Source: Nocardia arthritidis NBRC 100137
Lineage (GTDB): Bacteria; Actinomycetota; Actinomycetes; Mycobacteriales; Mycobacteriaceae
DNA: 62,934 nt
Assembly (NCBI RefSeq): GCF_001612765.1
Contig: NZ_BDBB01000032.1
Coordinates: 1 to 62,934 of the forward strand
Direction of reading: 5' to 3'
Under the pieces are notes generated by a model that was not told where the DNA came from, searched no databases, and was given only the letters and a program-made list of their open reading frames with translations. This document shows, one piece after another, positions 33,449 to 42,695 of this stretch (position 1 is its first letter; the number at the start of each line of letters is the position of its first letter). Both the position numbers and the translations under genes were made by a program.

Positions 33449-34426
33449 TCAGACGCCCAGCGCACCCGCGAACAGCAGCCAGGACTCGTGCAGGTCGTCC
33501 TGCCAATATGTCCAGGCATGCGTGCCCGCGGGGCGGAGATTCGCCGTGAAGGGGATGCCGAGAGCGTTCAGCCGGTCCACGAACGCCCGAGTGCAACCGT
33601 TGATCACCGTCTCCATGCCTCCGCCCACCAGCAACCGATCCACCAGCCGGAAGGGGTTGCCGTCGATGCCGGGATCGCTGAGCGTCTCGTGCGATCCCGG
33701 TGCGCCGGTGCTCGCCGAGATGTAGAGCGCCACACCGCGCAACCGCTCGGCCTGCACCATGGGGTCGTGCTCGGCCCAGGCCGGATCGCCGGGCGGGCCC
33801 CACATATTGGCCGGGTCCGCGCCGAACACTCCCAGTTGCGATCGGACGATCGCCTGGCCCATCGGATCGCTGGTGCGCGGACACCCGCTGTAGGCGCCGA
33901 CCGCCTGATACAGGCCGGGCGCACCGATCGCGAGATCCAACGCGGAAGTCGCCGACATGGAAAGTCCCGCGACGGCGTTGCGGCCGTTCATCCCGAACCT
34001 GGTCCCCAGCAGCGGCGGCAGTTCCCTGGTCAGGAACGTCGTCCACATGTTGCGGCCGAGCACAGGGTCATCGCGCAGCCAATCGGTGTAGTAGCTGGCG
34101 CGCCCGCTCAACGGCACGATCACGTTGACCGGTTTGTCCGCGAAGAACGCCGCCACGTCGGTGCGCCGGGTCCACGGACCGCCGTCCTCACCCCCGTCCA
34201 CGGCGTTCAGCAGGTACAGCGCGGGTGCGCCGGAACCCGGATGCGACATCCACAGCGTGATGGGCCGATCCATCGCCGCGGAGTGGACGACGACTTCGAA
34301 CTCCCGCCCACCCAGCGGGCGCACATCGAGAATGCTCGCGCCGGGATCGGCGGCGGCAGTCGTGGCCGGGACGAAGGCGGCGCACACCGCGAGAAGTGGA
34401 ACCAGGCATCGCAGGAGCCGGTACAT
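33449..34426 (-). CDS. Antigen-85-like mycolyltransferase/esterase, secreted
   Basis: 325 aa with a signal peptide (MYRLLRCLVPLLAVCAAFV, cleavage after AAA). Body is the Ag85/esterase D alpha/beta-hydrolase fold: nucleophile GLSMSATSAL with Ser156, preceded by MNGRNAVA, and a late HAWTYWQDDL carrying the catalytic histidine. Mycolyltransferases move mycolic acids onto trehalose or arabinogalactan in the envelope, which fits a mycolate-bearing organism. ATG 34426 is chosen to place the signal peptide first; upstream GTG 34441 is possible. It ends next to the shared hairpin. Confidence 0.9.
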   Translation of the reverse strand: MYRLLRCLVPLLAVCAAFVPATTAAADPGASILDVRPLGGREFEVVVHSAAMDRPITLWMSHPGSGAPALYLLNAVDGGEDGGPWTRRTDVAAFFADKPVNVIVPLSGRASYYTDWLRDDPVLGRNMWTTFLTRELPPLLGTRFGMNGRNAVAGLSMSATSALDLAIGAPGLYQAVGAYSGCPRTSDPMGQAIVRSQLGVFGADPANMWGPPGDPAWAEHDPMVQAERLRGVALYISASTGAPGSHETLSDPGIDGNPFRLVDRLLVGGGMETVINGCTRAFVDRLNALGIPFTANLRPAGTHAWTYWQDDLHESWLLFAGALGV

Positions 34427-34823
34427 GAGACGAGTCTCTACCACGCCACCCCTACGCGGATAGCATTCTTTGAGCACGTTCTTCTATGCAAATAGAATTG
34501 CTGCTCAAATGCTATAAACCAGGATCCACATTCCAGAGATGATCATCAGAGCGAATTTTTAGCTAACACGCACCCGTTCGTACCGAACATCGTCACCCCG
34601 TGCTGCGCCGGCGGGCAAGCTCAGTTCGGGGACGCACCGCCACCCAGGGCCACCGGAGCCCGAACGATCAGCGCCGAGACCTGGTGGCGTGGACCCCCGG
34701 CTTACGCGCGCGACCGATGATCCATCGGCCGCCGAAGGCATCGATGGGCGCGCGCAGGCGGATGGCGGCGTCGGCGGCCATCCGCCTGCAATGCCGGTTC
34801 GTGCGTGACCTCGACCACCGGAT
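34427..34823. other. Intergenic region upstream of the Ag85-like gene
   Basis: 397 bp between two minus-strand genes. The 120 bp next to the Ag85-like start are AT-rich (about 34460-34560) and should hold its promoter; a 10-bp palindrome GATGATCATC lies at 34538-34547. The rest is GC-rich without coding features I can support. Confidence 0.45.
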
Positions 34824-36986
34824 CTAGTGGTGGGCGAAACTGATGGGGGGCAGGACCCGGCGCAGCCAACCCGGCGACCACCAGGCGGCCCGGCCGGTCA
34901 AGCGCAGCGCGACCGGCAACAGCACCAAGCGCACGACCACCGCGTCGAGCAGCACCGCCACACCGAGGATGATGCCCATTTCCTTCGGCGGAAGCGGATC
35001 GGCGAGCGCGAAGGTGAAGAACACCGCGACCATCACCGCGGCTGCGGCGAAGATGACCCGGCCGGAGTGGGCCAGACCTTCGACGCCCGCCGCACGGGGG
35101 TCTTTCGAGTGTTCGTAGTGCTCCTTGGCCGTGGCCAAGAGGAAAACGGTGTAGTCCATGGCGATGGCGAAGATCATCGCGAAGAAGAACACCGGCCCCC
35201 AACCGTCGAGGAATCCCTGCGGAGTGAAGCCGAGCAGGCCCGCGCCGTGGCCGTCCTGGAAGACCAACTTCGCCACACCGAACGCGGCCGCGGTCGACAA
35301 GAGGCTCACCAGGGTGCCCAGCGCGGCGATGACGGGCGCCTGCAACGCCACCAGCAGCAGAACGAAACCCAGGATGAGGATCACCCCGACCACGATCGGC
35401 AGGTAGTCGTCGAGCGCCCGCTGCAAGTCGAGGTTCTCCGCCGGTGCGCCACCGACCAGGGCATCGGCCGGCAGCCGCTCACGCAGATCGTCCAGGATTC
35501 CGCCCAGCCGGTGATCGGAGGGGTCGACGGCAGGCAGCGCCTGCATCATGACCAGCCCGGAGTCGTCGGCGGTCCGCACGAGTGGAGTGACCATGGCGAT
35601 GCCGTCGGTCGCACCGGCCGACTCGGCACTGCGGGCGGCATCAGCCGCGGGAACGATGATTTGCAGCGCGCCGGGCGCGCCATCGCCGAACTGACGCTGG
35701 ACCAGCTCGTAGCCTTGTCGCACGGGCGCGTCGTCGGGCACGACCTGGATCGAGGGCATCGCGACCTGCAAACCCGTAGCGGGCAAGGCCAGCGCCACCA
35801 GTACACCGAGTGCGGCGACCGCGAACGGCCACGGATGGTCGTGCAACAGATGTCCCCATCTGGCGAAGCGCGGTGACCGATGTTGCTGACGAGTGGCATG
35901 AGGCAGAGCCGCGGCATTGATCCGCTCGCCCAGCGCGCCCAGCGCCGCGGGCAGTAGCGTCAGCGTGGCGGCCAGCACGAACACCACCGCGAGCATGATG
36001 CCCACGGCCATGGTGCGCACCGCGGGAGCCGGGACCAGCAGCACCGCCGACAGGCTGACCAGCACCGTCGAACCCGAGAGCACGACAGCCTTGCCCGCGG
36101 TGGCCATGGTCTCGGCCACCGCCGAACGGGAATCAGCGGATCTGGTGAGCGCGTCGCGGAAGCGCGCGACCAGGAACAGCGCGTAGTCGATGCCCAACGC
36201 GAGAGCGAACATCATGGCGAAGTTCATCGCCCACACCGAGATCGGCGTGAGGTGGTTCAGCAGCACCAGGCCACCGGCCGAAGCGACCAGTCCGGCCACC
36301 GTCAGCAACAGCGGAAGCCCGGCCGCGACCAGCGACCCGAACGCGAGGACCATGATCGCCAGCGTGACCGGCCAGGAGAACAGCTCGGCCTTGATCATCG
36401 CGTCGTGGTTGGCTTTGTTGAAATCGCTCCACAATGCCGACGCACCGGTGGGATAGACCTCGATTCCGGCACCGGACAGCGCCGTCAGCGCCGCCTTGTG
36501 CTCATCGACGGCCTTCACCATGTCATCGGTGGAGGCGTTCGCGCCCGCGATCACGATGCCGGTATGGCCGTCGGGGCTGATCGTCATGCCCGGCTGCGGC
36601 GGGACGACCGCCCCGAAGCGGGAGTCGCTCGCGAAGATCGCCGACACCCGGCCCACAGTCTGCCGCATCGCCGGGTCTGCAACCGTCTCGGTGTCGGAAT
36701 GCACCACCACCTGCACCGCCGCCGACGAATTCCCCCCGAAATGCTGCTGGGCAAGCTCGCGGACCCGGACCGACTCCGAGCCATCGGCCTGCCATCCGGC
36801 GCCGGCCAGCGAGGTGAACACGCTGGGCGCGGCGGCTCCCAGCGCCAGCAGCGCCACCAGCCACACGCCGAACACGACCCGGCCGCGCCCGGCCATTACC
36901 GCGCCCCATCGGGCCAGCATGCCTCCGGACCGCACTTGGTCACCAGCGTCGACACCTTTTCGCCCGTTGATAGTCGTCGGCCGCAT
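34824..36986 (-). CDS. MMPL-family RND transporter
   Basis: 720 aa with two repeats of the MMPL module: an N-terminal helix, an extracytoplasmic domain, five or six helices, then the same again, with about 12 hydrophobic segments. The family signature FAMMFALALGIDYALFLVAR is in the first helical block, and FFAMIFAIAMDYTVFLLA in the second. Both carry the aspartate of the proton relay. Such pumps export lipids, siderophores or drugs. ATG 36986 has an AAAGGAAG ribosome site. Two palindromic operators lie 52-100 nt upstream, so expression is probably controlled by a CsoR-family repressor. The substrate is unknown. Confidence 0.93.
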   Translation of the reverse strand: MRPTTINGRKGVDAGDQVRSGGMLARWGAVMAGRGRVVFGVWLVALLALGAAAPSVFTSLAGAGWQADGSESVRVRELAQQHFGGNSSAAVQVVVHSDTETVADPAMRQTVGRVSAIFASDSRFGAVVPPQPGMTISPDGHTGIVIAGANASTDDMVKAVDEHKAALTALSGAGIEVYPTGASALWSDFNKANHDAMIKAELFSWPVTLAIMVLAFGSLVAAGLPLLLTVAGLVASAGGLVLLNHLTPISVWAMNFAMMFALALGIDYALFLVARFRDALTRSADSRSAVAETMATAGKAVVLSGSTVLVSLSAVLLVPAPAVRTMAVGIMLAVVFVLAATLTLLPAALGALGERINAAALPHATRQQHRSPRFARWGHLLHDHPWPFAVAALGVLVALALPATGLQVAMPSIQVVPDDAPVRQGYELVQRQFGDGAPGALQIIVPAADAARSAESAGATDGIAMVTPLVRTADDSGLVMMQALPAVDPSDHRLGGILDDLRERLPADALVGGAPAENLDLQRALDDYLPIVVGVILILGFVLLLVALQAPVIAALGTLVSLLSTAAAFGVAKLVFQDGHGAGLLGFTPQGFLDGWGPVFFFAMIFAIAMDYTVFLLATAKEHYEHSKDPRAAGVEGLAHSGRVIFAAAAVMVAVFFTFALADPLPPKEMGIILGVAVLLDAVVVRLVLLPVALRLTGRAAWWSPGWLRRVLPPISFAHH

Positions 36987-37038
36987 CGGTGCTTCCTTTC
37001 CTTGTCGCAGGGAACGCAGCGCCATGGGCCCTGCCGCT

Positions 37039-37093
37039 ATACCCCCGGGGGTATTGTCCCGGCCTACTATACCCACGGGGGTATTACGGGCAA
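37039..37093 (-). promoter_or_regulatory. Promoter with two CsoR-family-type operators ahead of the MMPL gene
   Basis: Operator 1 is ATACCCCCGGGGGTAT (37039-37054), a perfect palindrome. Operator 2 is ATACCCACGGGGGTAT (37069-37084), one change. Centres are 30 bp apart, about three helical turns. On the minus strand a -35 TTGCCC (37088-37093), a 16-bp spacer and a -10 TATAGT (37066-37071) can be read, so operator 2 overlaps the -10 and the spacer and operator 1 lies just after the start site. The G/C tract flanked by ATA/TAT is the operator style of the CsoR/RcnR/FrmR/CstR family (copper, nickel, formaldehyde, sulfide). No such regulator gene is in the window. Confidence 0.7.
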
Positions 37094-37207
37094 TGCGGCC
37101 CACACCACAGCGCTCCACGGCGCTGGGATGACCATTCCGCGACGGACCGACGAAGAAGCGCTGCTACGTGGCCGCGCGGCGGGGCCGACGAACCGCCGCG
37201 CCCCCGC

Positions 37208-38119
37208 TCAGCCCGCGCGCACCACCTGCGCCAAGACCTCGTCCAGGTCGGATGCCTTCAGGCCGAAGGTGTGACGGATGGCCGAGTCGTCGACCGCGAA
37301 CGCCGCATGCGACATGTGATAGGTCTCGAACAGCTCGGCCCAGAAGGGATCGGTCAGACCGAGCAGCGTCAGTTCCCGATCACTCATGACCGCCAGCCGC
37401 GGCTCGGGCGCCCCGGCGGCCGCGGCGAACCGTCCGGCCAGCTCCCGCGCGGTCGCGGTGATGACCGGCGCATGCCACGGACGGCCCCACGCGCGCTCGT
37501 CGCGAGCGACGGCGACCGCTGCCGCCGCCGCGTCACCGACCGCGGTGTAGGCGTGCGGCAGGTCGAGTTCCTGCGGCAGCAGCGCCAACTGTCCGGCCAG
37601 GATCTTCGGCTGGGCGAGCAGCGAGAACAGCGAGAACGCACCAGGGCCGACGAATTGCCCTGCTCTGACCTCGGTGACGCGCACTCGCCCCGCGCGGTGC
37701 GCCTCTTCGGCTTCGCGCCACATCCGGGCGCGCACCTTCCCTTTCGGCCCGGTGGCCGCGAGCGGCGACTGCTCGGTGACCGGGCCGTCGACGGGACCGT
37801 AGCCGTACAGATTGCCGAGCATCACGTAGTTCGCCCCGACCCGCTCGGCGACGGCGCGAATGGATCCGAACAGCGGCGGAATCGCCTCCGGCCAGGTGTG
37901 ATACGCGGGCATGGCCATGTTGAACACGGTGTCGGCGCCCGCCGCGACCGTGGTCAGCGCGGCGGTATCCAGCGCGTCCAGAGCGATTCGTTCGATATTC
38001 GGGTGGTCGGGACCGGCGCCACTGCGGCTGACCATATGTACCCGGTCGCCGGACTCGGCCAGTAGCGCCGCGGTGGCCGAAGCGGTGGCGCCACGTCCGA
38101 CGATGACATGCGATGGCAC
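37208..38119 (-). CDS. NAD-dependent epimerase/dehydratase-like (extended SDR) protein
   Basis: 303 aa. The nucleotide-binding start is HVIVGRGATASATAALLAES, a divergent form of the glycine-rich loop, followed by DALDTAALTTVAAGADTVFN and the later NLYGYGPVDGPV segment typical of atypical extended SDRs. The usual YxxxK catalytic pair is not clear, so it may bind NAD(P) without normal catalysis. GTG 38119 has an AGAGAGGA ribosome site just upstream. It is divergent from the GlxA-type regulator. Confidence 0.8.
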   Translation of the reverse strand: MPSHVIVGRGATASATAALLAESGDRVHMVSRSGAGPDHPNIERIALDALDTAALTTVAAGADTVFNMAMPAYHTWPEAIPPLFGSIRAVAERVGANYVMLGNLYGYGPVDGPVTEQSPLAATGPKGKVRARMWREAEEAHRAGRVRVTEVRAGQFVGPGAFSLFSLLAQPKILAGQLALLPQELDLPHAYTAVGDAAAAAVAVARDERAWGRPWHAPVITATARELAGRFAAAAGAPEPRLAVMSDRELTLLGLTDPFWAELFETYHMSHAAFAVDDSAIRHTFGLKASDLDEVLAQVVRAG

Positions 38120-38259
38120 GTGTATTCCTCTCTGCGACAACATCCTTCGCACGACCGGTGCACTCGCCGTGCGGTTGGCCGATCGTGTGCTACTCAGCCT
38201 GCCGTGGCGCGGGCGGATACAATACTGGCCGGATTGCCATTTATCCCAAGGATCAGGCC

Positions 38260-39249
38260 ATGCAGACTGTCGCCGTTGTCGCGGTTCCCCCGGTGAAGGC
38301 TTTCGATCTGGCCATGCCGGAAACGGTGCTCGGCGCGGCGATGGTGGATGGCGAGCCCGGTTACCGAATTCTGGTGTGCACCGCCGTGCCCGGCATAGTC
38401 CCCTCGGGACTGGGCGGCTTCGACGTGGTCGTCTCCCGGGGGTTGGAGGCGATCGAGGAAGCGGACATCGTCATCGTGCCGAGCACGGGCAGCCGTGCGG
38501 ACGCCGACGCTGCCACGCTCGCCGCCTTGCGGCGCGCGGTGGCTGCGGGCACACGCGTCACCTCGATCTGCAGCGGCGCCTTCGTCCTCGCGCAAGCCGG
38601 CCTGCTGTCCGGCCGCACCGCCACCACGCACTGGGCCCTGGCCGAGGAACTGGCGGCGAACCATCCGGACGTGTCGGTCCGCAGCGACGCGCTGTTCATC
38701 GAGGACGGGCCGATCACCACGGCCGCCGGCGCGGCGGCCGGAATAGATCTGTGTCTGCACCTCATCCGCGCCGACTACGGGGCGACGGTGGCGAACGCCG
38801 CCGCTCGTGCCGCCGTCGTCACGCCCGTCCGGCCCGGCGGGCAAGCGCAATTCGTAGACGCGCCGCTGCCCGCGGAGAACGGCCTGACGCTCGCCGACAC
38901 CCGCGCTTGGGCGCTGCAACGGCTGGACTCGCCGCTGTCGCTGGACGACTTGGCCGCTCACGCGCGCACCAGCGTTCGCACGCTGACTCGCCGCTTCCAC
39001 GAGGAGACCGGTCTCAGCCCGCAGAGATGGCTGCTGCACCAGCGCTTGCACCGCGCCAGAGAACTGCTGGAATCCACCACGCTGCCGATGGACCAGGTGG
39101 CCAGGCACAGCGGCATCGGCTCCGCGGAATCGTTGCGCCAGCACATGATCCGGCACGTCGGGGTGCCACCGAGCAGCTACCGCGCGTCGTTCACCCGCGC
39201 GCCGGCCCACCCGAACTCGGACGGGGAAACGATCCGCGGGGGCCGGTGA
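38260..39249 (+). CDS. GlxA-type regulator: DJ-1/PfpI domain + AraC helix-turn-helix
   Basis: 329 aa. Residues 1 to about 185 are a DJ-1/PfpI-like domain, with the nucleophile-elbow segment ICSGAFVLAQAGLLSGR. About 225-320 is an AraC/XylS domain with both helix-turn-helices: LDDLAAHARTSVRTLTRRF and MDQVARHSGIGSAESLRQH. Such regulators sense small molecules through the first domain. ATG 38260 has an AAGGATCAGG ribosome site. It is divergent from the epimerase gene, a likely target. Confidence 0.9.
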   Translation: MQTVAVVAVPPVKAFDLAMPETVLGAAMVDGEPGYRILVCTAVPGIVPSGLGGFDVVVSRGLEAIEEADIVIVPSTGSRADADAATLAALRRAVAAGTRVTSICSGAFVLAQAGLLSGRTATTHWALAEELAANHPDVSVRSDALFIEDGPITTAAGAAAGIDLCLHLIRADYGATVANAAARAAVVTPVRPGGQAQFVDAPLPAENGLTLADTRAWALQRLDSPLSLDDLAAHARTSVRTLTRRFHEETGLSPQRWLLHQRLHRARELLESTTLPMDQVARHSGIGSAESLRQHMIRHVGVPPSSYRASFTRAPAHPNSDGETIRGGR

Positions 39250-39260
39250 CCGGCATATGA

Positions 39261-42161
39261 CTAGCGATACTCGGGTGCGTCCTGGGGGCAGCGGGCTTGC
39301 GCGGGACGCGCGATCCCGATCAGGGCGTCCCATTCGGAGTCGGTGAGATCGGCGCCGGCGTGAGCACAAGCGGCGTGAATCAGGCCCGCCGGTGAGATGT
39401 CGCGTTCGATCAGCGTTCCGTCGACGCCACCGGAGAACGCGGGACCGGGGTTCATCGTCACGAGGTACCGTCCATCAGCGGACAACGCGACAGCGGGCGT
39501 CACATGCCAGACGGCGTCCGGCTTCAGTTCTCCGAGATTCGTACCGTCGGCCGCGAAGAGAGTCATATAGTTCGCCTGGTCTCTCGCGATGACCACTGAC
39601 GCGTCCTCGGCGGAGGTCACCTGCGCGGTCGCTCCCCGCGTGCTGTGGAAGGGAATGGTCCGCTCACGGCGGGAGCCGGTGCGGTCCCATATCTCGATGT
39701 TCTCTTCCCGGCCGATCAGCAGATGCCGCCCGGCGAACGCCATCGCTCGCACGTCCTTGCCGTCCATGTCGCGCGTGTGCTGCTGTCCGGACAGGTCCAG
39801 AACCGAGACGTGGTCGTCATCGCGCATGACCAGCATCTCACCGTTCGCGTCGATCGCCGCTTCCCAAATCTTGCTGGAGTCGACCGCACCGCCCAGCGGA
39901 ATGAATTCCGAGTCGATGCCGCCCGTCGCCAGATTGTGCAGGTAGGCCCTCCCGCTCCCGTCCAAAGACACCGCGGTGCCCGAGGATTCCGGCACTGCCG
40001 CCGCCCGGACCTGCACCTGCGGGGGCGGAGAGGACAGAACCGCCACCTCGAACGGCATTTCCGTCCGGGGCCGGTCGGCGGATACGCGGCGGTCGTAGCC
40101 GGAGTCGGGATTCGCGGCGATCGCCAGTAGGGTGCCGTCCGGACGCCATACGGGCATGCCGTCCAGGCCTGGTATGACATGTCGCCGGGACGAGTCCGGT
40201 CCGAGCTGCTGAATGATCACGACGTCGCCGTTCAACGGGAACTCGTCCGGATCCTTGTACTTGCCCGTGATCACGGCGGTGCGCCCGTCCGGCGACAGGG
40301 ACAAGCTGGGGGGACAACTATTGCATCCCTTGACGATCGGCACCGGGATGGACTTCGCCAACCGGTCGCGCTGCTCGATGTCCCACAGAGTGATCAGTGA
40401 CCCGGAGGCCGAGACCAGTTGCGTTTCCGAGGCTCCACGGAACCGCAGTAGCGCTCGGTCGAAGTCGACAGCGGAACCGGTGATCAGTGGGGGCGGTTCG
40501 CGAGGCGTGATCTCATCGGTCACCGGCGCCACATACAGCCCGCCGTCCTCACTGGGTACCGCCGCCACACGGGCCGTACGGCTGAGCGCCGCGGGCGCCG
40601 TCCCACGGGGCTTGGGAACGCCTACGTACCGGGTCTCCGGGCGAGGATCGTCCGGAGCCTTTCGCAGCCGGAAAACCGGTACCGGCAATCCGGGCAGGAC
40701 CGAGCACACGAACGAGGATCCGTCGGCCGACAGGTTCCCCACGTTTTGGCTGGTCCCGCAGGCATAGTCGGTATCCACGGGCGAAAGGTCCACAGTTGCA
40801 CCATCTCCGAGAGAGACCTGGCGCACGCCGCCGATGGGGTCGAGCAGACGCAGGACCGTGTCCGCGGTGAATACCATGCTCTTCATCCCCGGGCCGGCCG
40901 GATGTGATGCGCGGAGGTTTCCGGATGAAATATCGATGATGTCGACCGCCCCGCTCGAGGTCCCGGCCGCGTCGGTATGGAGGCGATGAACAGCACCGAG
41001 TTTTCCGGATGCGGAGACCGCGACGACATCGGCGCCGCGCTCGGCGGGCGAGCCGATGTCCCGTCGGCCCGCACCGTCGCGCCACAGCGTCGTCGAGACG
41101 CCATCGGTGGCGAGGACGGTCCGGCCGTCCGCGGCGACAGCCACGGAACGGATCGCGCCGGGCAACCGCGCGACCGAGGTCGGCGCCGCACCGCCGGGCG
41201 CCCACGTGACGACTTGCCCGTCCGCAAGTCCGGCGACGATGGTTGCACCGTCGGCGCTGCTCTCCAAGGCGGTGACGCTCGCCGGTACGGCGACATGACG
41301 AGCGACCGCGGGACTCGCCAGATTCGCGCGGAGCAAGGCGGCGTGATGGCGTGGGCTCGGATCGAGCCGGTAAGCCGCGACGGCCAGGAGGAGTGCCGCG
41401 CGAACATCGGTGGTCGACTCGGTATCGGCGACGGAAGCCATGAGCCGTGCCGTGGCGATCCTGGCCTGCTCCTCGGCGCGACTACTCTGCACGCGGGCCA
41501 CGAAAGCCGCGATCAACGCCGAGACGAGTAGTACGACCAAGGCGGCGATCGTCGTCTTCGCCCAGCGCAGATTGCGCTTGGTCTCCTGATAGCCCTCGGA
41601 TTTGAGGTCCGCCTCCGATACCCCGCGGACCACCGCGGCGATACCCACCGCGATGGCGGCGATGTCCGGGCGCGCGACTCCGTCGGAGTCCGTGTGCCAC
41701 TTGATCGTCTTGTACACCGGCTCGGACGCGTATACCCCGAACAGGCGAGGTGGTAGCGCGGTCGAGCGGGCACGATCCCAATCCCCCGCTCGCTCGTCCC
41801 ACGCCAACGAGCCTGCGCTGAGAACCAGCAGTATCGTCTCGGGACTTCGGTTCGCCAGCCACCACTCGATCTCGCGGTCGACCCATTTCGACTGGGCCGC
41901 CTCGGGCGAGGCGATCACCACGAGCCACTTGGATCGAGAGAGGCCGGCGACGATTTTGCCCCGCAGTTCGGGGCCGATCGAGATGCCGCTGTAGTCGAGG
42001 AAGATACGCATGCGCGGCGGGCGGTACCACGGTCGTGGCAACTTCTCGATCGCGTTCTGCACCGCCGGGAGGAGCGCCCTGTCCCGGTCGCCGCTGTAGG
42101 ACAGGAAAGCGCCGTACCCGGTGTCCGCACGCGTGGTGCGCCGCCATGGGGCCATTCTCAT
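39261..42161 (-). CDS. TIR-domain protein with one membrane segment and a beta-propeller
   Basis: 966 aa. Residues about 13-170 are a TIR domain: AFLSYSGDRD at 18-27, then RIFLDYSGISIG and the SKWVDREIEWW motif with Glu97 in the place of the catalytic glutamate of TIR NADases. A transmembrane helix is at about 203-222 (TTIAALVVLLVSALIAAFVA). After it comes an Arg/Ala-rich helical linker like the one before WD40 repeats in nSTAND proteins (AEEQARIATARLMAS). From about 285 to the end are repeated WD40-like strands (AVAADGRTVLATDG, SLSPDGRTAVITG). TIR should face the cytoplasm and the propeller the outside, or both flank the membrane. Start ATG 42161 is chosen; the ribosome site is weak. Role could be defence or signalling; unknown. 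Confidence 0.85.
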   Translation of the reverse strand: MRMAPWRRTTRADTGYGAFLSYSGDRDRALLPAVQNAIEKLPRPWYRPPRMRIFLDYSGISIGPELRGKIVAGLSRSKWLVVIASPEAAQSKWVDREIEWWLANRSPETILLVLSAGSLAWDERAGDWDRARSTALPPRLFGVYASEPVYKTIKWHTDSDGVARPDIAAIAVGIAAVVRGVSEADLKSEGYQETKRNLRWAKTTIAALVVLLVSALIAAFVARVQSSRAEEQARIATARLMASVADTESTTDVRAALLLAVAAYRLDPSPRHHAALLRANLASPAVARHVAVPASVTALESSADGATIVAGLADGQVVTWAPGGAAPTSVARLPGAIRSVAVAADGRTVLATDGVSTTLWRDGAGRRDIGSPAERGADVVAVSASGKLGAVHRLHTDAAGTSSGAVDIIDISSGNLRASHPAGPGMKSMVFTADTVLRLLDPIGGVRQVSLGDGATVDLSPVDTDYACGTSQNVGNLSADGSSFVCSVLPGLPVPVFRLRKAPDDPRPETRYVGVPKPRGTAPAALSRTARVAAVPSEDGGLYVAPVTDEITPREPPPLITGSAVDFDRALLRFRGASETQLVSASGSLITLWDIEQRDRLAKSIPVPIVKGCNSCPPSLSLSPDGRTAVITGKYKDPDEFPLNGDVVIIQQLGPDSSRRHVIPGLDGMPVWRPDGTLLAIAANPDSGYDRRVSADRPRTEMPFEVAVLSSPPPQVQVRAAAVPESSGTAVSLDGSGRAYLHNLATGGIDSEFIPLGGAVDSSKIWEAAIDANGEMLVMRDDDHVSVLDLSGQQHTRDMDGKDVRAMAFAGRHLLIGREENIEIWDRTGSRRERTIPFHSTRGATAQVTSAEDASVVIARDQANYMTLFAADGTNLGELKPDAVWHVTPAVALSADGRYLVTMNPGPAFSGGVDGTLIERDISPAGLIHAACAHAGADLTDSEWDALIGIARPAQARCPQDAPEYR

Positions 42162-42695
42162 CACCGGGGCTCGCGTCCCACCGCGTTGATGCGCTGCCCG
42201 GCCGGGATGACGCCACCGGTCGTGGCGATCGATGCGGGCGCGGTACGCGCTCGCGCGACGTATCGTTCCCATGCCGTACGGCGTCCGGCGGCCCTCGTTC
42301 CGGCGTCTCCCCCATCCGTGATTCGAATCGCCCCCTCCCGAGCGTCGAGATTCCGGTATTCGACCGACCATCATCAAACCATCACGAGATCAGCGGCGAA
42401 AGCCCTGTCCGACAATCGATTCAACCGTGCGGCGGCGAACTCCGGGTGGTGTCGTCCGATTCTGCGCCGAAAACGACCGGGATATGTGAGGTCGTTCCGT
42501 AGCGCGCCGAGACCACGACGTGCGCATCCTGGAATGGATACGCACACAGGAGAGATCCGTACGCCGGTGAGCGGGGTGCAGGCTGCCGCCGGAACCGCGT
42601 GGGCGTGTGCGTGGTTTCGAATCCACGTCACCGGGGCCGTCCACACCGAGAAATCCGCTCGGGGGATTCGGCGGGGCCGCGCGACGGCCGCGCGG
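42162..42695. other. Intergenic region between the TIR gene and sirB-like gene
   Basis: 534 bp with no supported gene. It must hold the promoter of the minus-strand TIR gene; the AT-richest part is about 42355-42420. Open frames here are short, lack family features and have no ribosome sites. Confidence 0.45.

Noticed and set aside
42590..42640. A tRNA-like T-arm, GTGGTTTCGAATCCAC.
   Set aside because: The stem leaves an eight-base loop rather than seven, and no acceptor, D or anticodon arm can be built upstream.
42374..42646. A 90-codon minus-strand frame in the gap upstream of the TIR gene.
   Set aside because: No ribosome site, no family pattern and poor composition for a protein; left as intergenic.
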